From NCBI RefSeq assembly GCF_004339465.1, contig NZ_SMFY01000002.1, forward strand, positions 248,001 through 312,000: a DNA stretch of 64,000 bases, written 5' to 3'. The DNA is from Ancylobacter aquaticus. Lineage in GTDB: Bacteria > Pseudomonadota > Alphaproteobacteria > Rhizobiales > Xanthobacteraceae. Below the pieces are notes generated by a model. That model saw nothing but the letters and a program-made list of their open reading frames with translations. It searched no databases and was not told the DNA's origin. A program made the translations under genes and the position numbers. Positions 33,884-42,269 of this stretch are shown one piece after another (position 1 is the stretch's first letter; the number at the start of each line of letters is the position of its first letter).

Positions 33884-34021
33884 ATGTTGTTCCTGGCCCT
33901 TGAACTCTGGCCCTATCTGGTCGCCGCCCTCGCCATCGGACTTGCCACCGGCTGGTGGAGCGGCTGCGCACCCGCACGGCTGAGAACACCAGCCGCCGAC
34001 ACGAAGAAGGGCGCGTCATGA
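33884..34021 (+). CDS. 45-aa membrane miniprotein
   Basis: Starts three bases after the BON/OmpA stop (MLFLALELWPYLVAAL) with GAGGTGAG overlapping that stop as ribosome-binding site. One membrane segment (about 3-25) containing GLATGWWSGC, then a short polar tail. Its stop overlaps the next start. Coupled placement argues that it is real and works with the large protein. Confidence 0.6.
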   Translation: MLFLALELWPYLVAALAIGLATGWWSGCAPARLRTPAADTKKGAS

Positions 34022-34128
34022 CCTCTTTCGCCATCGACGTGACGCTGCTTCTGGTGGGGACCTATGTCGTGGGCTGCATAGGCGGCTGCTGGCTCCGCCG
34101 CATGATGAGCGGCCGCCGGCAGGGCTGA
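34018..34128 (+). CDS. 36-aa membrane miniprotein
   Basis: MTSFAIDVTLLLVGTYVVGC followed by IGGCWLRRMMSGRRQG. ATG overlaps the preceding stop by four bases. One membrane segment then a basic cytoplasmic tail. The G-C-W motif resembles that of the preceding 45-aa protein (GWWSGC), suggesting paired helices. Third gene of the BON/OmpA operon. Confidence 0.5.
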   Translation: MTSFAIDVTLLLVGTYVVGCIGGCWLRRMMSGRRQG

Positions 34129-34167
34129 CGCCGGCGAGGGGGCGGCTGAGACGCCGCCTCGCTGCGT

Positions 34168-36408
34168 TCACATCCGCGAGCCGCGCAGATCCGCCTCGAT
34201 TTGCAGCGAATCGCGCGAGCCGAAGCGCGATTTGTAGACCTGCGCATTCTCCATCACCCGCTGCACATAGTTGCGCGTCTCGGAGAACGGGATGCGCTCC
34301 ACCCAGTCGATGGGATCGACCGAGGGGTCGCGCGGGTCGCCATAGGCGGCGATCCACTTGGCCACATTGCCGCGCCCGGCATTGTAGGCCGCGAAGGTCA
34401 GCACATAATTGTTCTGGTAGTTGTCGAGCAGACTGCGCAACTCGGCGGCGCCGAACTGCACGTTCACGGTCGGATGGCCGAGGCGCTGTGGATCGAGAGT
34501 CGTTCCCGTCCGCCGGGCGATGGTGCGGCCGGTGGCCGGCATCACCTGCATGAGGCCCGTCGCCCCGGCGCTCGACCGCGCGCTTGGGTTGAACATGCTT
34601 TCCTGCCGGGCAATCGCATAGACCAGCGAGCGGTCGACATCCTCGGTGATCGGCCGGTAGGCGGGAATGCCGATGGTGGGATAGGCCTCGGCCTCCAGCG
34701 GAATGCCTCGATTGAGCGCCACCTTGCCAATCATCGTCATAGCGCGCGCATCGCCCTGCTGCTTGGCGAGCTCGGCGAGCAGGCCGAGCTGCGCCGCGTC
34801 GGGCAACCGCTCGGCGAGGTCGTAACCAAGCGCGATGGAGAGGTTCGATTTGTCGAGCTTCTCCAAAAGCTTGAAGATCATTACCCCTTCGTCGCGGTTG
34901 AACGCGTTGCGCTGGGCGGCGTTGGCAGCCGGCGCGGCCTGGATTTTCACCCGCGAATTGCCGAGCCGCGCGGCGGAGAGCTGGCCGTAATAGGCGGTGC
35001 CGTACTGGGCTGCCGTGGCATACTGCGAGCGGGCATTGGCGGTGGAGCCAAGCGCCTCATAGGCGCGGCCCTGCCAGTAATAACCGCGCGACACGGTGGC
35101 GGGATGGCTCTGCCGCTCCGGCACCTTGGCGAAATGCGCCAGCGCCGCCTTGGGTTCGTTGAGGTAGCGCAGCGCCAGCCAGCCGGACATGAAATGATGG
35201 TCGGCCCGCATGTGCTCGTCTTCCGGCTCGGCCGCCTCGCGCGCCACCTTGTAGGCGGTGCGGGCATCGCCCTTGTCGAGCAGGCCGCGCGCCACCAGCC
35301 GGCGCTCCACCCACCATTCGTCCGGGTCGACAAGCAGGGCGCCATCCCTGGGCGCGCTGGAAAGCGTGCGCGCGGCGGCGGCATGGTCGCCCTGCCGGCG
35401 CTGCATCTTGGCCAGGGTGTAGATGTAGGCGGGGTCGGAGCGCAGCGAGGCCGGCACCGCTGCCAGCAGCTTGGCGGTATCGCCTTTGCCGGTGGACAAA
35501 GCGATGCGGGCCCGCGCCAACGCGACCACGTCATTGCCGGCGCGTTGGGCAGCGCGCAGCCCACGTTCGCTGTCTTCGGCATAAAGCAGCTTGTCGGCGC
35601 GGTATTTGTGGTCGGTGCGGGTCAGCAGGCCGCCGAATTCGACCATCACGGTCGATTCGGTGTCGGAGCCCAGCGCATCCTCCTGCCAGGCATTGCGCAG
35701 CCAGGCGGCGCCCGCCTTCTGGTCGCCGGCGGCGAACAGCGCGCGGGCCAGGGCGATCTTGCCTTCGCCGGAATAGGGCGCCTGCTCGGCGAAGAAGCCG
35801 AGGATGGTCTGCGGGTCCTTGTTTTCGACATAGAGCAGATATTCGAGCCGACGGCGCAGCACGATCGGCGTCGGCAAGGTCGGGTGGGCCTGAAGAATCG
35901 TGACGGCCCGGTCATAGCCGACGTCGCGCGCAGTGACGCGCAGCGCCAGCCAGCGCACCAGCGCCTGCGCACCGGGATCGCGCATCCGGTCGGCGATGGC
36001 GAGCGCCTGGGCGCTCTGGCCCTTGTCGATGAGGTCGGTGGCGGTCTTGAGGTCGCCGCTCGCCCCGGCCAATGCCGGCGACGCCGCAAGCGCCATGCCC
36101 CCGGCGGCCGAGGCGGCCGTCACCTTGGAGGTGGCGCTGAGCGTCGGCTTGGCGGCGGGGGTCGGCGCGGTCTTCTTCGACGCCGTGGTCGCCGGCTTTG
36201 CCTTGGCGGGCTTGGCGGAGGTTTTGGCGGCCGGCTTGGGCGCGGGCGTCGGCGTCTGTGCTTGTGCCGTCGCAATGGAAAGCGCGGGAATGATTCCGGC
36301 AGAACCGAGCAGCAGCGCGGCCGCGAGCGGCAACACCGCGCCGGCGCGGCGACGGGAGTCGTTTTCGGAACGCCGCCGCAGCGGATGTTCGTTGACGCAC
36401 TCGCTCAT
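34168..36408 (-). CDS. slt: Soluble lytic murein transglycosylase
   Basis: 746 aa from ATG 36408 (AGGAGAG upstream); 20 further codons upstream are unlikely. Signal peptide (ALSIATAQAQ), a Pro/Ala/Lys-rich linker, a long helical superhelix (about 130-560) of Slt70 type, and a C-terminal SLT domain. Catalytic Glu603 lies in IARQESMFNP, followed by SAGATGLMQVMPATG and AAYNAGRGNV. It cleaves the MurNAc-GlcNAc bond with 1,6-anhydro formation in the periplasm. It is convergent with the BON/OmpA operon and divergent from dapA. Confidence 0.93.
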   Translation of the reverse strand: MSECVNEHPLRRRSENDSRRRAGAVLPLAAALLLGSAGIIPALSIATAQAQTPTPAPKPAAKTSAKPAKAKPATTASKKTAPTPAAKPTLSATSKVTAASAAGGMALAASPALAGASGDLKTATDLIDKGQSAQALAIADRMRDPGAQALVRWLALRVTARDVGYDRAVTILQAHPTLPTPIVLRRRLEYLLYVENKDPQTILGFFAEQAPYSGEGKIALARALFAAGDQKAGAAWLRNAWQEDALGSDTESTVMVEFGGLLTRTDHKYRADKLLYAEDSERGLRAAQRAGNDVVALARARIALSTGKGDTAKLLAAVPASLRSDPAYIYTLAKMQRRQGDHAAAARTLSSAPRDGALLVDPDEWWVERRLVARGLLDKGDARTAYKVAREAAEPEDEHMRADHHFMSGWLALRYLNEPKAALAHFAKVPERQSHPATVSRGYYWQGRAYEALGSTANARSQYATAAQYGTAYYGQLSAARLGNSRVKIQAAPAANAAQRNAFNRDEGVMIFKLLEKLDKSNLSIALGYDLAERLPDAAQLGLLAELAKQQGDARAMTMIGKVALNRGIPLEAEAYPTIGIPAYRPITEDVDRSLVYAIARQESMFNPSARSSAGATGLMQVMPATGRTIARRTGTTLDPQRLGHPTVNVQFGAAELRSLLDNYQNNYVLTFAAYNAGRGNVAKWIAAYGDPRDPSVDPIDWVERIPFSETRNYVQRVMENAQVYKSRFGSRDSLQIEADLRGSRM

Positions 36409-36770
36409 GGCGGCTCGCTCTCCTGACAAACGCATAGTGCCCGTCACCACCCACCTGGCGGCCGACACGGGCAGCTTCAGTTGTCGCGCGATCTTATTGA
36501 CGAAGTGCTAACCACAACCCGTGCGCCGCCCCTGCGTTCAACCGGCGCACCTGGAATGTAGCCGCGCAACCCGGCGAAACGGGGGCAGCATGCCGCAGCC
36601 GCGGGCGCTTTGCCAGCCTTTGCCGCGGAAGCGCCAAGTTGGGAACACCAACGGTGTACACCAACAAGGCACTTCCTTCGGCGGCGCCGACGCGATATCT
36701 GATGCCCCCTTCGCCGCGACACGCTTGGCCGTGTTGCGCGACAAGGACGAGAAAGCTTCAGGAGCGCGCC
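36409..36770. other. Gap of 362 bp between divergent slt and dapA
   Basis: Open frames here are extensions of dapA frames with no family features. An 8-bp perfect inverted repeat, GTGCGCCG (36521-36528) and CGGCGCAC (36543-36550), is the only clear structure. Promoters of both genes must lie here. Confidence 0.4.
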
Positions 36771-37661
36771 ATGTCCCACCCGCTGCCCTTCCGTGGATCC
36801 TTTACGGCGCTTGTCACGCCGTTCCGCGATGGCGCGCTGGACGAGAAAGCGTTCCGGGATCTTGTCGACTGGCAGGTTGCGGAAGGCATCCACGGCCTCG
36901 TGCCCGTTGGCACGACCGGCGAGAGCCCGACCGTTTCCCATGACGAGCACAAGCGCGTGGTGGAATGGACCGTCGCCCAGGTGGCGGGTCGGGTACCGGT
37001 GATTGCCGGCGCCGGTTCCAACAACACCATCGAGGCTATCGACCTTGCCCGCCACGCCGAAAAGGCAGGGGCGGACGCCGTGCTCGTGGTCACGCCCTAT
37101 TACAACAAGCCCGGCGCCGAGGGCCTGTACCAGCATTACAAGGCCATCAACGACGCCATCGGCATCCCGATCTACATCTACAACATCCCCGGCCGGTCGG
37201 TGATCGACATGTCGGTGGAGACGATGGCGCGGCTGTATGAGCTGCCCAACATCGCCGGCGTGAAGGACGCGACCGCCAATCTCGTGCGGGTCAGCCAGCA
37301 GCGCCAGGCGATGGGCGCGGGCTTCAACCAGCTTTCCGGCGAAGACGCCACCGCGCTGGCCTTCATGGCCCATGGCGGCGACGGCTGCATCTCGGTCGCC
37401 TCGAACGTGGCGCCCAAGCTTTGCGCGCAGCTCATCGACGCCTGCATCGCCGGCGACTACGTGAAGGCGCTGGAGCTTCAGGACCGGCTGTTCCCGCTGT
37501 TCCAGGCGCTGTTCGTTGAAACCAACCCGAGCCCCACCAAATATGCACTGAGCCTGCTCGGCAAGATCGCCGACGAGGCGCGCCTTCCCATGGTGCCTGT
37601 CACCGAAAAGACCAAGGAAACCGTCCGCGAGGCCATGCGCCACGCCGGGATCCTCAACTGA
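36771..37661 (+). CDS. dapA: 4-hydroxy-tetrahydrodipicolinate synthase
   Basis: 296 aa from ATG 36771, with CAGGAG nine bases upstream. Class I aldolase barrel: Schiff-base Lys165 (IAGVKDAT), Tyr137 (IYNIPGR), Thr48/Thr49 (GTTGES) and Arg142 are all present. It condenses pyruvate with aspartate semialdehyde, the first step of the lysine/diaminopimelate branch. Followed 38 bp downstream by smpB on the same strand, a usual Rhizobiales order. Confidence 0.95.
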   Translation: MSHPLPFRGSFTALVTPFRDGALDEKAFRDLVDWQVAEGIHGLVPVGTTGESPTVSHDEHKRVVEWTVAQVAGRVPVIAGAGSNNTIEAIDLARHAEKAGADAVLVVTPYYNKPGAEGLYQHYKAINDAIGIPIYIYNIPGRSVIDMSVETMARLYELPNIAGVKDATANLVRVSQQRQAMGAGFNQLSGEDATALAFMAHGGDGCISVASNVAPKLCAQLIDACIAGDYVKALELQDRLFPLFQALFVETNPSPTKYALSLLGKIADEARLPMVPVTEKTKETVREAMRHAGILN

Positions 37662-37699
37662 CGCAGGCCGGGGCATTTGCTCCGGTTCGGAGCAAAGCG

Positions 37700-38173
37700 A
37701 TGGCCGAGAAGAAGACACAGGACCGCAAGGTCGTTGCCGACAACCGGCGGGCGCGCTTCGATTTCGAAATCGGGGAAGTGTTCGAGGCCGGCATCGCGCT
37801 CTCCGGCACCGAGGTGAAAAGCCTGCGCAGTGGCCGCGCGACGGTGGCGGAGAGCTATGTCTCCGCCAAAACGGGCGAGGCGATCATCTACAACACCTTC
37901 ATCCCGGAATATCTCCAGGCCAACCGCTTCAACCACGAGCCCCGCCGCCCCCGCAAGCTGCTGCTGCACAAGCGCCAGATCGCCAAGATCTGGCAGGCGG
38001 TGGAGCGCGAGGGCATGACGGTGGTGCCGCTGCGCATCTATTTCAACGAGCAGGGCCGAGCCAAGGTGGAAATCGCCATCGCCCGCGGCCGCAAGGCGCA
38101 TGACAAGCGCGAGGCGCTCAAGGCCAAGGACTGGGCGCGCGACAAGCAGCGCCTCATGCGCGACCGGGGATAG
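37700..38173 (+). CDS. smpB: SsrA (tmRNA)-binding protein
   Basis: 157 aa. Typical motifs: [32 protein letters not shown] (key words [15 protein letters not shown]), [13 protein letters not shown] and the basic tail [19 protein letters not shown]. It delivers tmRNA to stalled ribosomes; the C-terminal tail enters the mRNA channel. Probably co-transcribed with dapA. Confidence 0.96.
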   Translation: MAEKKTQDRKVVADNRRARFDFEIGEVFEAGIALSGTEVKSLRSGRATVAESYVSAKTGEAIIYNTFIPEYLQANRFNHEPRRPRKLLLHKRQIAKIWQAVEREGMTVVPLRIYFNEQGRAKVEIAIARGRKAHDKREALKAKDWARDKQRLMRDRG

Positions 38174-38254
38174 AGATCGTCGGCCCCACCTTATTCGTCG
38201 TCCCGGATGGCCGCAGGCCGATCCAGGATCGCTCGTCAGCTTTCCTCCATCATA

Positions 38255-38329
38255 GCCGGGCTTGGCCCGGCCATCCACGTCTGACCCCGCCTGAAGTGCA
38301 AAGGCGTGTGCCCCCGGGTCAAGCCCGGA
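38255..38329. repeat. Two REP-like palindromes
   Basis: GCCGGG-CTTGG-CCCGGC (38255-38271) and CCGGG-TCAAG-CCCGG (about 38314-38328) share a CCCGGGCTTGRCCCGGG-type core in opposite orientation. Similar units are dispersed in Rhizobiales genomes. They lie between smpB and efp, which are convergent. Confidence 0.55.
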
Positions 38330-38357
38330 GATGACGATCCGACAAGCCGCCCGAAGA

Positions 38358-38395
38358 GAGAAACAAAAGAAAAGCCCGGCACTTGGCCGGGCTTT
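38358..38395 (-). terminator. Rho-independent terminator of efp
   Basis: On the reverse strand, AAAGCCCGGC pairs with GCCGGGCTTT around a 5-nt loop, followed by TCTTTTGTTT. Confidence 0.88.
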
Positions 38396-38418
38396 ATGAT
38401 TCGATGTGTCAGGGACAC

Positions 38419-38988
38419 TCAGTCCTTGGCGCGCTCGACATAGGAGCCGTCGGCGGTCATCACCACGATGCGGGTGCCGACCGCAATGTGCGGCGGCACG
38501 GCCGAGCGCACGCCGTTGGAAAGGATGGCGGGCTTGTAGGAGGAGGAGGCGGTCTGCCCCTTCATCGCCGGCTCGGTCTCCACCACTTCGAGTACCATGC
38601 GCTGGGGCAGCTCGATGGCGATGGCGATGCCGTCATGCACCGAGAGATGCACCTGCATGCCGTCGCTGAGATAGGCCGCCTGCTCGCCGATCACGTCGGG
38701 CGACACGGCGAGCTGGTCGTAATTCTCAGGGTTCATGAAGTGGAAGCCTTCACCGTCCGAATAGAGGAAGGTGTGGGGACGGTCCTCGACGAGGGCGCGC
38801 TCCACCTGCTCGGTGGTGCGGTAGCGCTCGGAAACCTTGGTGCCGTCGGAAATGCGGCGCATGTCGAGCTGGGTCACCGGGGTGCCCTTGCCGGGATGGA
38901 TGTTCTCGGCGGTCAGCACCACGTAGAGCTTGCCGTCCATGTCGACCACGTTGCCCTTGCGCAGCGTGCTGGCGATGACCTTGACCAT
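38419..38988 (-). CDS. efp: Elongation factor P
   Basis: 189 aa, three beta domains. The tip loop reads HPGKGTP with Lys34, the residue beta-lysylated by EpmA, so this is the Lys-type EF-P that relieves stalling at polyproline. The opening [20 protein letters not shown] is standard. The lysyltransferase gene epmA lies divergently 134 bp away. Confidence 0.96.
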   Translation of the reverse strand: MVKVIASTLRKGNVVDMDGKLYVVLTAENIHPGKGTPVTQLDMRRISDGTKVSERYRTTEQVERALVEDRPHTFLYSDGEGFHFMNPENYDQLAVSPDVIGEQAAYLSDGMQVHLSVHDGIAIAIELPQRMVLEVVETEPAMKGQTASSSYKPAILSNGVRSAVPPHIAVGTRIVVMTADGSYVERAKD

Positions 38989-39122
38989 TGCGGTCCTCTG
39001 GCTGTTGGGTGCGCCGCATCGCGCGGGGCACCGCTGGGATTCCGTTGCGGCCTCCTATACAAGCGCGGCCGCTTTCCGCCAACCCCGCCCGCATCCCGCA
39101 CTGCGAACGCCGGAGCACCGCC

Positions 39123-40166
39123 ATGTCCGTTTCCACCTCGCCCTGGTGGTCGCCCGAGAGCCATGCCGACCGCCGACCCTTCCTTCTGGCGCGGCGGAAT
39201 ATCCAGGCGGCGCTGCGCGCCACGTTCGCCGAGCAGGATTTCATTGAGGTGGAGACGCCGATCCTGCAGGTCTCGCCGGGCAACGAGACGCACCTCAAGG
39301 CTTTCGCCACCGAGCTTGAGCGGCCGGACGGGTCCCGCACGCCGCGCTATCTCCACACCTCGCCGGAATTCACCGCCAAGAAGCTGCTGGCGGCCGGCGA
39401 AAAGCGGATCGTCACCTTCGCCCGCGTCTTCCGCAATGGAGAGCGGACCGCGCTACACCATCCCGAGTTTACCATGCTGGAATGGTATCGCGCCGGCGAG
39501 GGCTATGAGGCGCTGATGGAGGATTGCGCGAGGCTGCTGGCCGTGGCTGCGCAGACAGTGGGGGCGTCGCATTTCCATTTCGGCGGGCAGGTCTGCGACG
39601 TCACGCAGGCCCCCGAACGCCTCACCGTGGCCGACGCCTTCACGAGCTTCGCCGGCATCGACCTGATGGAGAGCGTCGGCGAGGTCGAGAACAACCGCGA
39701 ACGCCTCTGGCACGCCGCGCACCGCGCGGGCATCCGGGTGGCGCCGGACGACACATGGGCGGATGTGTTCACCCGCGTCATGGTCGAGAAGGTCGAGCCG
39801 CATCTCGGCATCGGCCGGCCGACCGTCCTGTGCGACTACCCGGCGTCGGAGGCGGCGCTGGCCCGCCCAAAGCCGTCCGATCCGCGCCTTGCCGAGCGAT
39901 TCGAGCTTTATGTCTGCGCCGTCGAACTCGCCAATGGCTTCGGCGAACTCACCGATCCTGCCGAGCAGCGCCGCCGCTTCATCCAGTGGATGGACGAGAA
40001 GGAGCGCCTCTATGGCGAGCGCTACCCGATCGACGAGGATTTCCTCGCCGCCCTCGCGCACATGCCGGAAGCCTCCGGAATCGCACTCGGCTTCGATCGG
40101 CTGGTGATGCTGGCGGCCGGCGCGCGGCGGATCGAGGATGTGCTGTGGGCGCCTGTGGCACCCTGA
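39123..40166 (+). CDS. epmA: EF-P lysyltransferase (PoxA/GenX)
   Basis: 347 aa, the length of a class II lysyl-tRNA synthetase catalytic core without anticodon-binding domain. Motif 1 (IEVETPILQVSPGNE), motif 2 (FARVFRNGERTALHHPEF) and motif 3 (GIALGFDRLVML) are intact. It attaches lysine to Lys34 of EF-P. The 2,3-aminomutase EpmB is not encoded in this window. The adjacent uracil-DNA glycosylase gene is convergent, six bases away. Confidence 0.93.
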   Translation: MSVSTSPWWSPESHADRRPFLLARRNIQAALRATFAEQDFIEVETPILQVSPGNETHLKAFATELERPDGSRTPRYLHTSPEFTAKKLLAAGEKRIVTFARVFRNGERTALHHPEFTMLEWYRAGEGYEALMEDCARLLAVAAQTVGASHFHFGGQVCDVTQAPERLTVADAFTSFAGIDLMESVGEVENNRERLWHAAHRAGIRVAPDDTWADVFTRVMVEKVEPHLGIGRPTVLCDYPASEAALARPKPSDPRLAERFELYVCAVELANGFGELTDPAEQRRRFIQWMDEKERLYGERYPIDEDFLAALAHMPEASGIALGFDRLVMLAAGARRIEDVLWAPVAP

Positions 40167-40172
40167 CCGGGT

Positions 40173-40844
40173 TCAGCTCAGCGCGTCGATATGGTCGCGC
40201 ACCTTGGCGAAGACAGCGTGGAACATTGGCGTCGTCAGCACCCCGGTGTTCGTGTTGTAGCGCGAGCAATGGTAGCTGTCGAAAAGCACCAGATCGCCCA
40301 GAAGGTGCACCGCGCCATGGGCGAATTTGTGATGCGACAGCCGCTTGCCATGCGCCGCCAGCACCTGGTCATGGGCGATCTTGCCCAGCGCGACGATGGC
40401 ACTCAGGCTCGGCAGCAGGCCGAGCGTGGCGGAGAAGAACGGCCGGCAGGTCCGTATCTCGTCCGTGGTCGGCTTGTTTTCCGGCGGCACGCAGCGCACG
40501 GCATTGGTCAATCGCGCGTCGCGCAGCCGCAGCGAATCGTCCGGCCGGGCCTCGAACGTGCCGGTGGCAAAGCCGAACTTGATCAGCGTCGAATAGAGCA
40601 ACTCGCCCGCATAGTCGCCGGTGAAGGGGCGGCCGGTGCGGTTGGCCCCGCGCAGCCCCGGCGCGAGGCCGACGATCAGCAGCCGCCCGTCGGCCGGCCC
40701 GAAGGAAGGCACCGGCGCGTTGTGCCAGCCGGGCTCCTGCCCGCGCCAGTGCTCGCGGAAGGCGACGAGGCGCGGGCACAGCGGGCAGTCACGCGGCGGC
40801 TCGGGCGCCGCCACCCCCGGGGAGGCGTCGAGGAGAGCCGCCAT
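40173..40844 (-). CDS. Uracil-DNA glycosylase, family 5 (UdgB-like)
   Basis: 223 aa. Iron-sulfur cysteines are seen at DCPLCPR (residues 20 and 23), NAVRC and IRTC. Motif GLAPGLRGANRTGRPFTGD, in which the usual catalytic Asp is Ala/Gly-type as in family 5, and SYHCSRYNTNTG as the His-containing motif 2. It excises uracil and other deaminated or oxidised bases. Its start is five bases downstream of the NYN-gene stop, so they probably form one operon. Confidence 0.85.
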   Translation of the reverse strand: MAALLDASPGVAAPEPPRDCPLCPRLVAFREHWRGQEPGWHNAPVPSFGPADGRLLIVGLAPGLRGANRTGRPFTGDYAGELLYSTLIKFGFATGTFEARPDDSLRLRDARLTNAVRCVPPENKPTTDEIRTCRPFFSATLGLLPSLSAIVALGKIAHDQVLAAHGKRLSHHKFAHGAVHLLGDLVLFDSYHCSRYNTNTGVLTTPMFHAVFAKVRDHIDALS

Positions 40845-40849
40845 CGGGT

Positions 40850-41455
40850 TCAGGCGTCCGGCCCGTCATCATCGGACGAGGGCGTCGGCGTGCGCCGCTC
40901 AAGGAATCGCGGCGTCTCCTGCATGCGGCCGGAACGGTCCGCCGGGTCGCGGCCGACCCGCGCCTGCAGGTCCACCAGATCGAGGAACACGTCCGCCTGC
41001 CGGCGCAGTTCGTCGGAGATCATCGGCGGCTGGGTGTGGATGCTGGAGACCACCGTCACCCGCACGCCCTTGCGCTGCACCGCCTCCACCAGCGAACGGA
41101 AATCGCCGTCCCCGGAAAAGATGACGATGTGGTCGACATGGCCGGCAAGCTCCATGGCGTTCACCGCCAGCTCGATATCCATGTTGCCACGCACGCGGCG
41201 GCGGCCCTGGCTATCGGTGAACTCCCGCGCCGGCTTCGTCACCACCGAATAACCATTGTAGTCCAGCCAGTCGAGCAAAGGGCGGATCGACGAATATTCG
41301 GTGTCTTCGACCAGTGTGGTGTAATAGAAGGCCCGCAAAACGTAGCCGCGTCCCTGGAAGTCCTTTAGCAGACGCTTGTAATCGATGTCGAAACCGAGGG
41401 ATTTAGTGGCGGAGTACAGATTTGCCCCATCAATAAAGAGGGCGATCTTTTCCAT
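40850..41455 (-). CDS. NYN (LabA/DUF88-type) nuclease domain protein
   Basis: 201 aa from the ATG giving MEKIALFIDGANLY, the family start; the frame is open further upstream. PIN-like acidic residues are FIDGAN (Asp), NMDIELAV (Asp) and FSGDGDF (two Asp), with SDELRRQADVF later. NYN proteins are metal-dependent RNases or regulators. A charged C-terminal tail (PTPSSDDDGPDA) may be flexible. It is transcribed away from rpoZ. Confidence 0.85.
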   Translation of the reverse strand: MEKIALFIDGANLYSATKSLGFDIDYKRLLKDFQGRGYVLRAFYYTTLVEDTEYSSIRPLLDWLDYNGYSVVTKPAREFTDSQGRRRVRGNMDIELAVNAMELAGHVDHIVIFSGDGDFRSLVEAVQRKGVRVTVVSSIHTQPPMISDELRRQADVFLDLVDLQARVGRDPADRSGRMQETPRFLERRTPTPSSDDDGPDA

Positions 41456-41711
41456 GCCGTTGACCATAGTGATAAAATACCCGGACTGATAAATCTGGAC
41501 GGCCACAGACGCCCCACCGACGCCGGGGCTATCCTCGCGCCTATACACATATCGGATTTATGGCGGCCGCGAGACGAACGGCCCGGTTGTCCGCCGCTTT
41601 TAATCGCTTGATCGTGAGGACGAGACGCTGCCGCCGGCCGGGGAAAGCTTGCCCCTCAGGCCGGATTGGTTTAAGCACCCCGCTTCCCTATCCCGTCAGG
41701 AGTGCCGAAGC

Positions 41712-42098
41712 ATGGCTCGCGTCACCGTCGAGGACTGCATCGACAAGGTCGACAATCGCTTCGAGCTGGTCCTTCTTGCCGGCCACCGTGCACGCGCCAT
41801 CGCGTCCGGCGCGCCGATCACGATTGACCGTGACAACGACAAGAACCCGGTCGTGGCCCTGCGCGAGATCGCCGACGAGACTGTCTCGCCGGAAGATCTG
41901 CGTGAGGAATTGATCCACTCGCTCCAGAAGTTCACCGAGGTGGACGAGCCGGAGCCCGAGACCGTTCCCATGATTGCCTCGTCCCATTCGTCCGGCGACG
42001 ATTCCGACGTCATGCTCGACCGCATGACCGAAGAAGAGCTGCTGGCCGGCCTGCAGGGGCTGGTGCCCCCAGAGCCGAGCGACGACGACGAAGGCTGA
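41712..42098 (+). CDS. rpoZ: RNA polymerase omega subunit
   Basis: 128 aa. [30 protein letters not shown] (key words [16 protein letters not shown]) is canonical; the acidic C-terminal extension ([17 protein letters not shown]) is typical of alphaproteobacteria. Omega stabilises the beta' subunit. A terminator follows, so rel has its own promoter. Confidence 0.95.
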   Translation: MARVTVEDCIDKVDNRFELVLLAGHRARAIASGAPITIDRDNDKNPVVALREIADETVSPEDLREELIHSLQKFTEVDEPEPETVPMIASSHSSGDDSDVMLDRMTEEELLAGLQGLVPPEPSDDDEG

Positions 42099-42135
42099 CC
42101 GGCTTTCGGGCGGATTGCCCGAACCCGATTGCGCG

Positions 42136-42170
42136 AACGGCCCGGCCCTGTGCCGGGCCGTTTCCGTTTT
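42136..42170 (+). terminator. Rho-independent terminator of rpoZ
   Basis: 11-bp stem AACGGCCCGGC / GCCGGGCCGTT with 5-nt loop, then TCCGTTTT. Confidence 0.92.
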
Positions 42171-42269
42171 GCGTGCCTTTTCCGCGACATGCGGCTTGCG
42201 CTGGCCGGACTTGCGGACGATATCTAGCTCAGCGGCCGCCTCGGTCGATCCTTCTCGCGAGTCCCTGTC

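Noticed and set aside
34201-36426. 741-aa open frame on the plus strand
   Set aside because: Antisense shadow of slt; low-complexity Arg/Gly/His composition and no family features.
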